NCBI RefSeq assembly: GCF_050948175.1
Contig: NW_027490451.1
Location: 124,001-188,000, forward strand
Direction of reading: 5' to 3'
Source of the DNA: Xylocopa sonorina
Taxonomy: Eukaryota > Arthropoda > Insecta > Hymenoptera > Apidae
DNA: 64,000 nt
How positions within the stretch are numbered: the stretch's first letter is position 1; every line of letters begins with the position of its first letter. Both the position numbers and the translations under genes were made by a program. The notes under the pieces are model-generated. The model worked only from the letters and a program-made list of their open reading frames with translations, did not search any database and was not told where the DNA came from. Positions 46,863-60,900 of this stretch are shown piece by piece.

Positions 46863-47415
46863 AGCAATAGACTTCTAATGCTTCTTAAATCGCGATATAG
46901 CATCTCATTTCTATGTTTCATGATAATATATAATATTCATTGCGAAATGTCATGTATACCTTGTATTCACTTCAAATGTCTGTAAATGCGACACTTCCTT
47001 GCTAGGAAGTAGCGTTTGCAGATGACTACGTATCCAAGCAAGAGAGTTCTAATGCTTCTTAAATCGCAATATCGCTCCTCAGTTCTAAGTTTCATGTTAA
47101 GATATAATCTTCACTGCGAAGTTTCATGTACACCTCGTTCTCACTTCAAAAGAATGTAAATGTGACATTTCCTTGTTAGGAAATAGCGTTTGCAGATATC
47201 TCCGTATCGAAGCAATGGTTTTCTAACGGTTCCTAAATCGCGATAACGCATCTCAGTTCCAAGTTTCATGTTAAGATATAATATTCATTGCGTAGTGTCA
47301 CGTATGCCTCGTATTCACTTCAAAAGAATGTAAATGCGACACTTCCTTGCTAGGAAATAGCGATTGCAGATGTCTACGTATCGTAGCAGTAGGGTTCTAA
47401 TGCTCCTTCTAACGG
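46863..47415. repeat. Satellite segment repeated at 48081 (offset 7 monomers), copy 1
   Basis: ACTTCTAATGCTTC followed by GATATAGCATCTC occurs at 46871 and 48089, 1,218 bp apart. The next three monomers keep the same order (TGACTACGTATC, CAGTTCTAAGTTTC, CTAACGGTTCC). The same trio is present in the left arm at about 20460-20990, where the local expansion is also 1,218 bp. Confidence 0.8.
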
Positions 47416-48080
47416 GATATCGCATTACTTTTCTATGTTTCACGATAAGATATAATATTCATTGTGGATTGTTATGTATACCCCGTATTCACTTCGAAAG
47501 AATGTAAATGCGACACTTACTTGCTAGGAAATAGCGTTTGCAGATATCTACGTATCGAAGCAATAGAGTTCTAAAGCTTCTTAAATCGCCATATCGCATC
47601 TCATTTCTATGTTTCATGATAAGATATAATATTCATTGCGAAGTGTCATGAATACCTCGTATTCACTTCAAGAGAATGTAAACGCGACACTTCCTTGCCA
47701 GGAAGTAGCGTTTGCAGATGTCTACATATCGTAGCATGAGTGTTCTAATGCTTCTCAAAACGCGATATCGCTACTCATTACTATGTTTCATGATAATATA
47801 TAATATTCATTGCGTAGTGTCACATATGCCTCGTATTCACGTCAAAAGAATGTAAATGCGACACTTCCTTGCTAGGAAATAGCGATTGCAGATGTCTACG
47901 TATCGTAGCAGTAGGGTTCTAATGCTCCTTCTAACGGGATATCGCATCTCTTTTCCATGTTTCACGATAAGATATAATATTCATTGTGGATTGTTATGTA
48001 TACCCCGTATTCACTTCGAAAGAATGTAAATGCGACACTTCCTTGCATGGAAATAGCGTTTGCAGATATCTACGTATCGA

Positions 48081-48545
48081 AGCAATAGACTTCTAATGCT
48101 TCTTAAATCGCGATATAGCATCTCATTTCTATGTTTCATGATAATATATAATATTCATTGCGAAATGTCATGTATACCTTGTATTCACTTCAAATGTCTG
48201 TAAATGCGACACTTCCTTGCTAGGAAGTAGCGTTTGCAGATGACTACGTATCGAAGCAAGAGAGTTCTAATGCTTCTTAAATCGCAATATCGCTCCTCAG
48301 TTCTAAGTTTCATGTTAAGATATAATCTTCACTGCGAAGTGTCATGTACACCTCGTTCTCACTTCAAAAGAATGTAAATGCGACATTTCCTTGTTAGGAA
48401 ATAGCGTTTGCAGATATCTCCGTATCGAAGCAATGGTTTTCTAACGGTTCCTAAATCGCGATATCGCATCTCAGTTCCAAGTTTCATGTTAAGATATAAT
48501 ATTCATTGCGTAGTGTCACGTATGCCTCGTATTCACTTCAAAAGA
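48081..48545. repeat. Satellite segment, copy 2 of 46863
   Basis: This repeats 46863-47327 at an offset of 1,218 bp with a few substitutions. After CACGTATGCCTCGTATTC it continues into a different monomer series, the GATTTCTAAAACTTGC type at about 48608. Confidence 0.78.
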
Positions 48546-49138
48546 ATGTAAACGCGACACTTCCTTGCTTGGAAATAGCGTTCGCAGATGTCTACGTATC
48601 GAAGCAATAGATTTCTAAAACTTGCTAATTCGCGATATCGCATCTCATATCTATGTTTCATGATAATTTATAATATTCATTGCGATGTGTCATGTATACC
48701 TCGCATACACTTCAAATGAATGCGAATGCGACAGCTCCTTGCTAGGAAGCAGAGTTTGCAGATGTCTACGTATCGTAGCATTAGAGTTCTAATGCTTCTC
48801 AAAACGCGATATCGCTACTCATTACCATGTTTCATGATAATATATAATGTTCACTGTTGAGTGCTATATATACCTCGTATTCACTTCAAAAGAATGTCAA
48901 TGTGACACTTCCTTGCTAGGAAACAGCGTTTGCAGATGTCTACGTATCGAAGAAATAGAGTTCTAAAGCTTGATAATTCAAGATATCGCATCTCATTTCT
49001 ATGTTTCATGATAATATATAATATTCATTGCGAAGTGTCATGTATACCTCGCATACACTTCAAATGAAAGTGAATGCGACACTTCGTTTGTAGGAAATAA
49101 CGTTTCCAGGCGCCTATGTATCGAAGCAATATAGTTCT

Positions 49139-50020
49139 AATGCTTCTTACAACGCGATATCGCATCCCATTTCTATGATTCATGATAAGGTATAATATTC
49201 ATTGTGAAGTGCCACGTATACCTCGTACCCACTTCCAAAGAATGTAAATGCGACACTTCCTGGCTAGGAAGTAGCGTTTGCAGATGTCTGCGTATCGTGG
49301 CATTACGGTTCTAATGCTTCTCAAAACGCGATATCGCTTCTCATTTCTGTGTTTTATGATAATATATAATATTCATTGCGAAGTGCCATGTATACCTCGC
49401 ATACACTTCAATTGAATGTACATGCGACACTTCCTTGCTAGGACATAGCGTTTGCAGATGTCTACGTATCGAAGCAATAGAATTCTAATGCTTCTTAAAT
49501 CGTCATATCGCATCTAATTTCTATGTTTCATGATAAGATATAATATTCATTGTGCAGTGTTATGAATACCTCGCATTAACTTCAAAAGAATGTAAATGCG
49601 ACACTTCCTTGTTTGGAAATAGCGTTTGCAGATATCTACGTTTCGTGGCATTAGAGTTCTAATGCTTCTCAAAACGCGATATCGTTTCTCATTTCTATGT
49701 TTCATGATAATATATAATTTTTATTGCGAAGTGTTATGTATACCTCGTATTCACTTCAAAAGAATGTAAACGCGACACTTGCTTGCCAGGATATGGCGTT
49801 TGCAGATGTCTACGTATCGAAGCAATAGATTTCTAAGACTTGCTAATTCGCGATATCGCATCTCATATCTATGTTTCATGATAATTTATGATATTCATTG
49901 CGATGCGTCATGTATACCTCGCATACACTTCAAATGAATGCGAATGCGACAGCTCCTTGCTAGGAAGTAGAGTTTGCAGATGTCTACGTATAGTAACATT
50001 AGAGTTATAATGCTTCTCAA
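49139..50020. repeat. Satellite segment, copy 2 of 45485
   Basis: It matches 45485-46365 at 3,654 bp. The junctions on both sides differ from those of copy 1, so the segment moved or was retained as a block of whole monomers. Confidence 0.82.
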
Positions 50021-50159
50021 AACGCGATATCGTTACACATTACCATGTTTCATGATTATATATAATGTTCATTGTTGAGTGTTATATATACCTCGTATTC
50101 ACTTCAAAATAATTTAAATGTGACACTTCCTTGCTAGGAAATAGCGTTTGCAGATGTCT

Positions 50160-51340
50160 ACGTATCGAGGCAATGGAGTTCTAATGCCTCTTAAATCGCT
50201 ATATTGCATCTCATTCCTATGTTTCATGATGAGATATAATAATCACTGTGCAGTGTTATGTATACCTCGTATTCACTTCAAAAGAATGTAAACGCGTCAC
50301 TTCCTTGCTTGGAAATAGCGTTTGCAGATGTCTACGTATCGAAGCAATAGATTTCTAAAACTTGCTAATTCGCGATATCGCATCTCATTTCTATGTTTCA
50401 TGATAAGATATAATATTCATTGTGGAGTGTTAGGTACACCTCGTATTCACTTCAAAAGAATGTAAACGCGACACTTCCTTGCCAGGAAATTGCGTTTGCA
50501 GGTGTCTACGTATCGTAGCATTAGAGTTCTAATGCTTCTCAAAACGCGATATCGCTACTCATTACCATGTTTCATGATAATATATAATATTCATTGCGAA
50601 GTGGCATGTATACCTCGTATTCACTTCAAAAGAATGTAAATGCGACACTTCCCTGCTTGGAAATAGCGTTTGCAGATATCTACGTATCGAAGCAATAGAG
50701 TTCTAAAGCTTCTTAAATCGCCATATCGCATCTCATTTCTATGTTTCATGATAAGATATGATATTCATTGTGCAGTGTTATGCATACCTCGCATACACTT
50801 CAAATGAATGTGAGTGCGACAATTCCTTGCTAGGAAACAACGTCTGCAGATGTCTACGTATCGTAGCATTAGAGTTCTAATGCTTCTTAAATCGTCATAT
50901 CGCATCTCATATCTACGTTTCCTGATAAGATATAATATTCATTGCGAAGTGTCATGTATACCTCGTATTCCTTTCAAAAGAATGTAAATGTGACACTTCC
51001 TTGCTAGGAAGTAGCGTTTGCAGATGTCTACGTATCGAGGCAATAGAGTTCTAATGCTTCTTAAATCGCCATATTGCATCTCATTTCTATGTTTCATGAT
51101 AATTTATAATATTCATTGCGAAGTGTCATGTATACCTCGCATACACTTCAAATGAATGCGAATGCGACAGCTCCTTGCTAGGGAATAGAGTATGCAGATG
51201 TCTACGTATCGAGGCAATAGAGTTCTAATGCCTCTTAAATCGCTATATTGCATTTCATTCCTACGTTTCATGATGAGATATAATAATCACTGTGCAGTGT
51301 TATGTATACCTCGTATTCACTTCAAAAGAATGTAAACGCG
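50160..51340. repeat. Satellite segment repeated at 52248 (offset 12 monomers), copy 1
   Basis: ATGGAGTTCTAATGCCTC is at 50173 and 52261, 2,088 bp apart, exactly 12 monomers. The copies agree closely for nearly seven monomers and part after the CGTATTCACTTC/CGTATTCACTAC word near 51315 and 53403. Confidence 0.84.
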
Positions 51341-51469
51341 ACACTTCCTTGCTAGGAAGTAGCGTTTGCCGATGTCTACGTATCGAAGCAATAGACTTCT
51401 AGTGCTTCTTAAATCGCCATATCGCATCTCATTTCAATGTTTCATGATAAGATATAATATTCATTGTGC

Positions 51470-52080
51470 AGTGTTATGAATACCTCGTATTAACTTCAAA
51501 AGAATGTAAATGCGACACTTCCTTGTTTGGAAATAGCGTTTGCAGATATCTACGTTTCGTGGCATTAGAGTTCTAATGCTTCTCAAAACGCGATATCGTT
51601 TCTCATTTCTATGTTTCATGATAATATATAATTTTTATTGCGAAGTGTTATGTATACCTCGTATTCACTTCAAGAGAATGTAAACGCGACACTTCCTTGC
51701 CAGGATATAGCGTTTGCAGATGTCTACGTATCGAAGCAATAGATTTCTAAGACTTGCTAATTCGCGATATCGCATCTCATATCTATGTTTCATGATAATT
51801 TATAATATTCATTGCGATGCGTCATGTATACCTCGCATACACTTCAAATGAATGCGAATGCGACAGCTCCTTGTTAGGAAGTAGAGTTTGCAGATGTCTA
51901 CGTATAGTAACATTAGAGTTATAATGCTTCTCAAAACGCGATATCGTTACACATTACCATGTTTCATGATTATATATAATGTTCATTGTTGAGTGTTATA
52001 TATACCTCGTATTCACTTCAAAATAATTTAAATGTGACACTTCCTTGCTAGGAAATAGCGTTTGCAGATGTCTACGTATC
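51470..52080. repeat. Satellite segment copied from 49556 (offset 11 monomers)
   Basis: GATTTCTAAGACTTGC occurs at 49829 and 51743, an offset of 1,914 bp. Rare variants such as TATAGTAACATTAG, CGTTACACATTACC and TCAAAATAATTTAAATG are shared, which marks the pair as a recent duplication. Confidence 0.82.
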
Positions 52081-52247
52081 GAAGTAATAGATTTCTAAAG
52101 CTTGCTAATACACGACATCGCATCTCATACCTATGTCTCATGATAATATATAATATTCATTGCGAAGTGTCATGTATACCTCGCATACACTTCAAATGAA
52201 TGCGAATGCGACAGCTCCTTGCTAGGAAATAGAGTTTGCAGATGTCT

Positions 52248-53430
52248 ACGTATCGAGGCAATGGAGTTCTAATGCCTCTTAAATCGCTATATTGCATCTC
52301 ATTCCTATGTTTCATGATGAGATATAATAATCACTGTGCAGTGTTATGTATACCTCGTATTCACTTCAAAAGAATGTAATCGCGTCACTTCCTTGCTTGG
52401 AAATAGCGTTTGCAGATGTCTACGTATCGAAGCAATAGATTTCTAAAACTTGCTAATTCACGATATCGCATCTCATTTCTATGTTTCATGATAAGATATA
52501 ATATTCATTGTGGAGTGTTAGGTACACCTCGTATTCACTTCAAAAGAATGTAAACGCGACACTTCCTTGCCAGGAAATTGCGTTTGCAGATGTCTACGTA
52601 TCGTAGCATTAGAGTTCTAATGCTTCTCAAAACGCGATATCGCTACTCATTACCATGTTTCATGATAATATATAATATTCATTGCGAAGTGGCATGTATA
52701 CCTCGTATTCACTTCAAAAGAATGTAAATGCGACACTTCCCTGCTTGGAAATAGCGTTTGCAGATATCTACGTATCGAAGCAATAGAGTTCTAAAGCTTC
52801 TTAAATCGCCATATCGCATCTCATTTCTATGTTTCATGATAAGATATGATATTCATTGTGCAGTGTTATGTATACCTCGCATACACTTCAAATGAATGTG
52901 AGTGCGACAATTCCTTGCTAGGAAACAACGTCTGCAGATGTCTACGTATCGTAGCATTAGAGTTCTAATGCTTCTTAAATCGTCATATCGCATCTCATAT
53001 CTACGTTTCCTGATAAGATATAATATTCATTGCGAAGTGTCATGTATACCTCGTATTCCTTTCAAAAGAATGTAAATGTGACACTTCCTTGCTAGGAAGT
53101 AGCGTTTGCAGATGTCTACGTATCGAGGCAATAGAGTTCTAATGCTTCTTAAATCGCCATATTGCATCTCATTTCTATGTTTCATGATAATTTATAATAT
53201 TCATTGCGAAGTGTCATGTATACCTCGCATACACTTCAAATGAATGCGAATGCGACAGCTCCTTGCTAGGGAATAGAGTATGCAGATGTCTACGTATCGA
53301 GGCAATAGAGTTCTAATGCCTCTTAAATCGCTATATTGCATTTCATTCCTACGTTTCATGATGAGATATAATAATCACTGTGCAGTGTTATGTATACCTC
53401 GTATTCACTACAAAAGAATGTAAACGCGTC
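52248..53430. repeat. Satellite segment, copy 2 of 50160
   Basis: It repeats 50160-51340 at 2,088 bp, including the rare AAACAACGTCTGCAG and GGGAATAGAGTATGC variants. Confidence 0.84.
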
Positions 53431-54479
53431 ACTTCCTTGCTTGGAAATAGCGTTTGCAGATGTATACGTATCGAAGCAGTAGATTTCTAAAACTTGCTAA
53501 TTCGCGATATCGCATCTCATATCTATGTTTCATGATAATTTATAATATTCATTGCGATGTGTCATGTATACCTCGCATACACTTCAAATGAATGCGAATG
53601 CGACTGCTCCTTGCTAGGAAGTAGAGTTTGCAGATGTCTACGTATAGTAGCATTAGAATTATAATTCTTCTCAAAACGCGATATTGCTACTCATTACCAT
53701 GTTTCATGATAATATATAATGTTCATTGTTGAGTGTTATATATACCACGTATTCACTTCAAAATAATGTAAATGTGACACTTAGTTGCTAGGAAATAGCG
53801 TTTGCAGATGTCTACGTATCGAAGCAATAGGTTTCTAGAGCTTGCTAATACGCGATATCGCATCTCATATCTATGTTTCATGATAATATATAATATTCAT
53901 TGCGAAGCTTCATGTATACCTCGCATACAATTCAAACGAATGTGAATGCGACAGTCCCTTGCTAGGAAATAGTGTTTGCATATGTCTACGTATCGGAGCA
54001 ATAGAGTTGTAATGCTTCTTAAATCGCGATATCGAATCTCATTTCTATGTTTCATGATAAGATATAATATTCTTTGCGAAGTGTCATGTATACCTCGTAT
54101 TCAATTCAAAAGAATGTAAACGCGACACTTCCTTGCCAGGATATAGCGTTTGCAGATGTCTACGTATCGAAGAAATAGACATCTAATGCTTCATAAATCA
54201 CCATATCGCACCTCATTTCTATGTTTCATGATAGGATATAATATTCATTGTGCAGTGTTATGTATACCTCGTATTCACCTCAAAAGAATGTAATGGCGAC
54301 ACTTCCTTGCTAGGAAATAGCGTTTGCAGATGTCTACGTATCGAAGCAATAGAATTCTAATGCTTCTTAAATCGCCATATCGCATCTCATTTCTATGTTT
54401 CATGATAATATATAATATTCATTGTGGAGTGTTATGTATACCTCGTATTCACTTCAAAAGAATGTAAATGCGACACTTC

Positions 54480-54800
54480 CTTGCTAGGAAGTAGCGTTTG
54501 CAGATGTCTACGTATCGAAGCAATAGACTTCTAGTGCTTCTTAAATCGCCATATCGCATCTCATTTCTATGTTTCATGATAAGATATAATATTCATTGTG
54601 CAGTGTTATGAATACCTCGTATTAACTTCAAAAGAATGTAAATGCGACACTTCCTTGTTTGGAAATAGCGTTTGCAGATATCTACGTTTCGTGGCATTAG
54701 AGTTCTAATGCTTCTCAAAACGCGATATCGTTTCTCATTTCTATGTTTCATGATAATATATAATTTTTATTGCGAAGTGTTATGTATACCTCGTATTCAC
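54480..54800. repeat. Satellite segment copied from 51348 (offset 18 monomers)
   Basis: The rare run GTATTAACTTC ... TTGTTTGG ... GATATCTACGTTTCGTGGC is shared at 3,132 bp. Related versions lie near 45910 and 49565. Confidence 0.75.
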
Positions 54801-57030
54801 TTCAAAAGAATGTAAACGCGACACTTCTTTGCCAGGATATAGCATTTGCAGATGTCTACGTATCGAAGAAATAGACATCTAATGCTTCTCAAAACGCGAT
54901 ATCGCTTCTCATTTCTATGTTTCATGATAATATATAATATTCATTGCGAAGTGTTATGTATTCCTCGCATACACTTAAAATGAATGTAATTGCGACACTT
55001 CCTTGCTACGAAATAGCGCTTGCAGATGTCTACGTATCGAAGCAATAGAGTTCCAAAGCTTGAAAATTCGCGATATCGCTACTCATTACTATGTTTCATG
55101 ATAATATATAATATTCATCGTGGAGTGTTATGTATACCTCGTATTTACTTCAGGAGAAAGTAAATGCGACACTTCCTTGCTAGGAAACAGCGTTCGCAGA
55201 TGTCTACGTATCGAGGCAATAGTGTTCTAATGCTTCTTAAATCGCGATATCGCATCTCATTTCTATGTTTCACGATAAGATATAATATTCATTGTGCAGT
55301 GTTATGTATTCCTCGTATTCACTTGAAAAGACTGTAAATGCGACACTTCCTTGCTAGGAAGTAGCGTTAGCAGATGTCTACGTACCGAAGCAATAGAGTT
55401 CTAATGCTTCTCAAAAAGCGATATCGCATCTCATTCCTATGTTTCATGATAATATATAATATTCATTGCGATGTGTCATGTATACTTCGCAAACACTCCA
55501 AATGAATGTGAATGCGACAGTTCCTTGCTAGGAATTAGTGTTTGCAGATATCTACGTATCGAAGCAATAGAGTTCTAAAGCTTCTTAAATCGCGATATCG
55601 CATCTCATTTCTATGTTTCATGATAAGATATAATGTACGTTGTGCAGTGTTATGAATACCTCGTATTCACTTCAAAAGAATGTAAATGCGACACTTCCTT
55701 GCGTGGAAATAGCGTTTGCAGATGTCTACGTATCGAAGCAATAGTATTCTAATGCTTCTTAAATAGTCATACCGCGTCTCATATCTACGTTTCATGATAA
55801 GATATAATATTCATAGCGAAGTGTCATTTATACCTCGTTTTCCTTTCAAAAGAATGTAAATGCGACACTTCCTTGCTAGGAAGTTGCGTTTGCAGATGTC
55901 TACGTATCGAAGCAATAGGGATCTAATGCTTCGTAAATCGCCATACGTCTTCTCATTTCTATGTTTCATGATAATATATAATATTCACTGCGAAGGGTCA
56001 TGTATACCTCGCATACACTTCAAATGAATGTAAATGCGACACTTCCTTGCTAGGAAATAGCGTTTGCAGATGTCTACGTATCGAAGCAATAGTGTTCTAA
56101 TGCTTCTTAAATCGCGATATCGCATCTCATTTCTATGTTTCATGATAAGATATAATATTCATTGCGTAGTGTCATGCTTACCTCGTATTCATTTCAAAAG
56201 TATGTAAATGCGACACTTCATTGCTAGGAAATATCGTTTACAGATATCTACGTATCGTAGCAATAGAGTTCCAATGCATCTCAAAACGCGATGTCGCATC
56301 TCATTTCTATGCTTCATGTTAAGATATAATATTCACTGCGAAGTGTCATGTTTACCTCGCATACACTTCAAATCAATGTAATTGAGACACTTCCTTGCTA
56401 GGAAATAGCGTTTGCAGATTGCTTCGTATCGAAGCTATAGATTTCTAATGCCTCTTAAATCGCGATATCGCATCTCATTTCTATGTTTGGTGACAAGATA
56501 TAATATTCATTGTGCAGTATTATGTATATCTCGTCTATACTTCAAATGAATGTAAATGCGACACTTCCTTGCTAGGAAGTAGCGTTTGCAGATGTCTACG
56601 TATGGAAGCAATAGAGTTCTAATGCTTCTGAAATCGTCATATCGCATCTCATTTTTAAGTTTCATGATAAGATATAATATTCATTGTGCAGTGTTATGAA
56701 TATTTCGTATTCACTTCAAAAGAATGTAAATGCGACACTTCCTTGCTAGGCAATAGCGTTTGCAGATGTCTACGTATCGAAGAAATAGATTTCTAAAGCT
56801 TGCTAATTCGCGATAACGCATCTCATATCTACGTTTCATGACAAGATATAATATTACCTGCGAAGTGTCATGTATACCTCGTACTCCTTTCAAAAGAATG
56901 TAAATGCGACACATCCTTGCTAGGCAATAGCGTTTGCAGATGTCTACGTATCGAAGAAATAGATTTCTAAAGCTTGCTAATTCGCGATATCGCATCTCAT
57001 ATCTACGTTTCATGATAGGATATAATATTC
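54801..57030. repeat. Diverged satellite monomers
   Basis: About 13 monomers form no clear higher-order unit, apart from a local near-dimer at about 56740-56950 in which GGCAATAGCGTTTGCAG, GAAGAAATAGATTTC and AGCTTGCTAATTCGC recur 188-190 bp apart. The 100-codon minus-strand frame here simply reads through that dimer. Confidence 0.75.
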
Positions 57031-57985
57031 ATTGCGAAGTGTCATTTATACCTCGTTTTCCTTTCAAAAGAATGTAAATGCGACACTACCTTGCATGGAA
57101 ATAGCGTTGGCAGATGTCTACGTACCGAAGAAATAGTGTTCTAATGCTTTTAAAATCGCGATATCGCATCTCATTTCTATGTTTCGTGATAAGATATAAT
57201 ATTCATTGCGAAGTGTAACGTATACCTCGTATTCCTTTCAAAAGAATGTAAATGCGACACTTCCTTGCTAGGAAAGAGCGTTGGCAGATGTCTACGTATC
57301 GAAGCAATAAAGTTCTAATGCTTCTTAAATCGCGATATCGCATCTCATTTCTATGTTTCATGATAAGATATAATATTCATTGTGCAGTGTTATGTATACC
57401 TCGTATCCACTTGAAAAGAATGTAAATGCGACACTTCCTTGCTAGGAAATAGCGTTTGCACATGTCCACGTATCGAAGCAATAGTGTTCTAATGCTTCTT
57501 AAATCGCGACATCGCATCTCATTTCTATGTTCCAAGATAAGATATAATATTCATTGTGCAGTGTTATGTATTCCTCGTATTCACTTGAAAAGACTGTAAA
57601 TGCGACACCTCCTTGCTAGGAAGTAGCGTTAGCAGATGTCAACGTACCGAAGCAATAGAGTTCTAATGCTTCTTAAATCGTCATATCGCATCTCATTTCT
57701 ATGTTTCATGATAAGATATAATATTCATTGCGAACTATCATGTATACCACGCATTCCTTTCAAAAGAATGTAAATGCGACACTTCCTTGCCAGGAAATAT
57801 CGTTGGCAGATGTCTACGTATCGAAGCAATAGGGTTCTAATGCTTCTTAAATCGCGATATCGCATCTGATTCCTATGTTTCATGATAAGATATAATATTC
57901 ATTGTGGAGTGTTATGTATACCTCGTATTCACTTCAAAAGAATGTAAACGTGACACTTCCTTGCCAGGAAAGAGCGTTTGCAGAT
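57031..57985. repeat. Satellite segment repeated at 62771 (offset about 33 monomers), copy 1
   Basis: GTACCGAAGAAATAGTG is at 57122 and 62862, an offset of 5,740 bp. Shared rare words include GTGTAACGTATACC, GGAAAGAGCGTTGG, GCACATGTCCACG, AGCGTTAGCAGATGTC and GCGAACTATCATG. Confidence 0.85.
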
Positions 57986-60900
57986 GTCTACGTATCGAAG
58001 CAATAGTGTTCTAATGCTTTTTAAATCGCGATATCGCATCTCTTATCTATGTTTCATGATAATATATAATATTCATTGCGAAGTGTCATGTATACCTCGC
58101 ATACACTTCAAATGAATGTGAATGCGACAGTTCGTTGCTAGGAAATACTGTTTGCACATATCTAGTATCGAAGCAATAGAGTTCTAAACCTTCTTAAATC
58201 GCGACATCGCATCTCATTTCTATGTTTCATGATAAGATATAATATTCAATGTGCAGTGTTATGAGTACCTCGTATTCACTTCAAAAGAATGTAAATGCGA
58301 CACCTCCTTGCTAGAAAGTATGGTTTGCAGATGTCTTCGTATCGAAGCAATAGAGTTCTAATGCTTCTTAAATCGTCATACCGCATCTCATTTCTATGTT
58401 TCATGATAAGACATAATATCCGTTGTGCAGTGTTATGTATATCTCGTCTATACTTCAAATGAATGGAATTGCGACACTTCCCTGCTAGTAAATAGAGTTT
58501 GCAGATGTCTACGTTTCGTGGCATTAGAGTTCTAATGCTTCTCAAAACGCGATATCTCTTCTGATTTCTATGTTTCATGATAATATATAATTTTCATTGC
58601 GATGTGTTATGTATACCTCGTATTCACTTCAAAAGAATGTAAATGCGACACTACCTTGCTAGGAAATAGCGTTTGCAGATGGCTACGTATCGAAGCAATA
58701 GGGAACTAATGCTTCTTAAATCGCCATATCGCTTCTCATTTCTATGTTTCATGACAATATATAATATTCACTGATAAGTGTCATGTATACCTCGCATACA
58801 CTTCAAATGAATGTAAATGCGACACTTCCTTGCTAGGAAATTGCGTTTGCAGATGTCTACGTTTCGTGGCATTAGAGTTCTAATGCTTCTCAAAACGCGA
58901 TATCGCTTCTCATTTCTATGTTTCATGATAATATATAATTTTCATTGCGATGTGTCATGTATACATCGCATATACTTCAAATGGATGTAAATGCGACACT
59001 TCCTTGCTAGGAAATAGCGTTTGCAGATGTCTACGTATCGAAGCAATAGGGTTCTAATGCTTCTTAAATCGTCATATCGAATCTTATATCTACGTTTCCT
59101 GATAATATATAATATTCACTGCGAAGTGTCTTGTATACCTCGGATTCGTTTCAAAAGAATGTAAATGCGACACTTCCTTGCTAGGAAGTAGCGTTTGCAG
59201 ATGTCTACGTATCGAAGCAATAGTGTTCTAACGCTTCTTAAATCGTCATATCGCATCTTATATCTACGTTTCCTGATAATATATAATATTCACTGCGAAG
59301 TGTCTTGTATACCTCCTATTCCTTTCAAAAGAATGTAAATGCGACAATTCATTGCTAGGAAGTAGCGCTTGCAGATGTCTACGTATCGAAGCAATTGGGA
59401 TCAAATGCTTCTTAAATCGCCATATCGCTTCTCATTTCTATGTTTCATGATAATATATAATTTTCACTGCGGAGTGTCATGTATACATCGCATATACTTC
59501 AAATGAATGTAAATGCGACACTTCCTTGCTTGGAAATACCGTTTGCAGATTTCTACGTATCAAAGCAATAGGGATCTAATGCTTCTTAATTCGCCATATC
59601 GTTTCTCATACCTATATTTCATGACAATATATAATATTCACTGCGAAGTGTCATGTGTACCTCGCATACACTTCAAATGAATGTAAATGCGACACTTCCT
59701 TGCTAGGAAATAGTGTTTGCAGATATCTACGTATCGACGCAATAGTGTTCCAAAGTTTCTTAAATCGCGATATCGCATCTCATTTCTACGTTTCATGATA
59801 AGATATAATATTCATTGCGAAGTGCCATGTATACCTCGCATACACTTCAACTGAATGTACATGCGACACTTCCTTCCTGTGAAATAGCGTTTGCAGATGT
59901 CTACGTATCGTAGCATTAGAGTTCTAATGCTTCTTAAAACGCGATATCGCTACTCATTACTATGTTTCATGATAATATATAATATTCACTGCTTAGTGTC
60001 ACGTCTACCTCGCATACGCTTCAAATGAATGTAAATGCGACACTTCCTTGCTAGTAAATTGCGTTTGCAGATGACTACGTATCGAAGCAATAGAGTTCTA
60101 ATGCTTCTTATATGGCGATATCGCATCTCATTTCTATGTTTCATGATAAGATATAATATTCATTGTGCAGTGTTATGTTTACCTCGTATTCACCTCAAAA
60201 GAGTGTAAATGCGACACTTCCTTGCTAGGAAATAGCATTTGCAGATGTTTACGTTTCGAAGCAATAGGGATATAATGCTTCTTAAACCGCCTTATCGCTT
60301 CTCATTTCTATGTTTCATGATAAGATATAATATTCATAGTGCAGTGTTATGTATACCTCGTATTCACTTGAAAAGAATGTAAATGCGACACTTCCTTCCT
60401 TGGAAGTAGCGTTTGCAGATGTATATGTATCGAAGCAATAGTGTTCCAATGCATCTTAAATCGTCATATCGCACCTCATTTCTATGTTTCATGATAAGAT
60501 ATAATATTCATTGCGAAGTGTCATGTATACCTCGCATACACTAAAAATGAATGTAAGTGCGACTCTTCCTTGCTAGGATATAGCGTTTGCAGATGCCTAC
60601 GTATCGAAACAATAGATTTATAATGCATGCAAATTCGCGTTATCGCATCTCATATCTATGTTTCATGATAATATATAATATTCATTGCGATGTGTCATAT
60701 ATACCTCGCATACACTTCAAATGAATGTGAATGCGGCATTTCCTTGCTAGGAAATAGTGTTTGCAGATGTCTACGTATCGAAGCAATAGTTTTCTAATGT
60801 TTCTTAAATCGTCATATCGCATCTCATATCTACGTTTCCTGATAAGATATAATATTCATTGCGAAGTGCCATGTATACCTCGTATTCCTTTCAAAAGAAT

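Noticed and set aside
56711..57013. 100-codon minus-strand frames here and at 58276 and 61725
   Set aside because: They share the same repeated peptide words because they read the same monomer; not genes.
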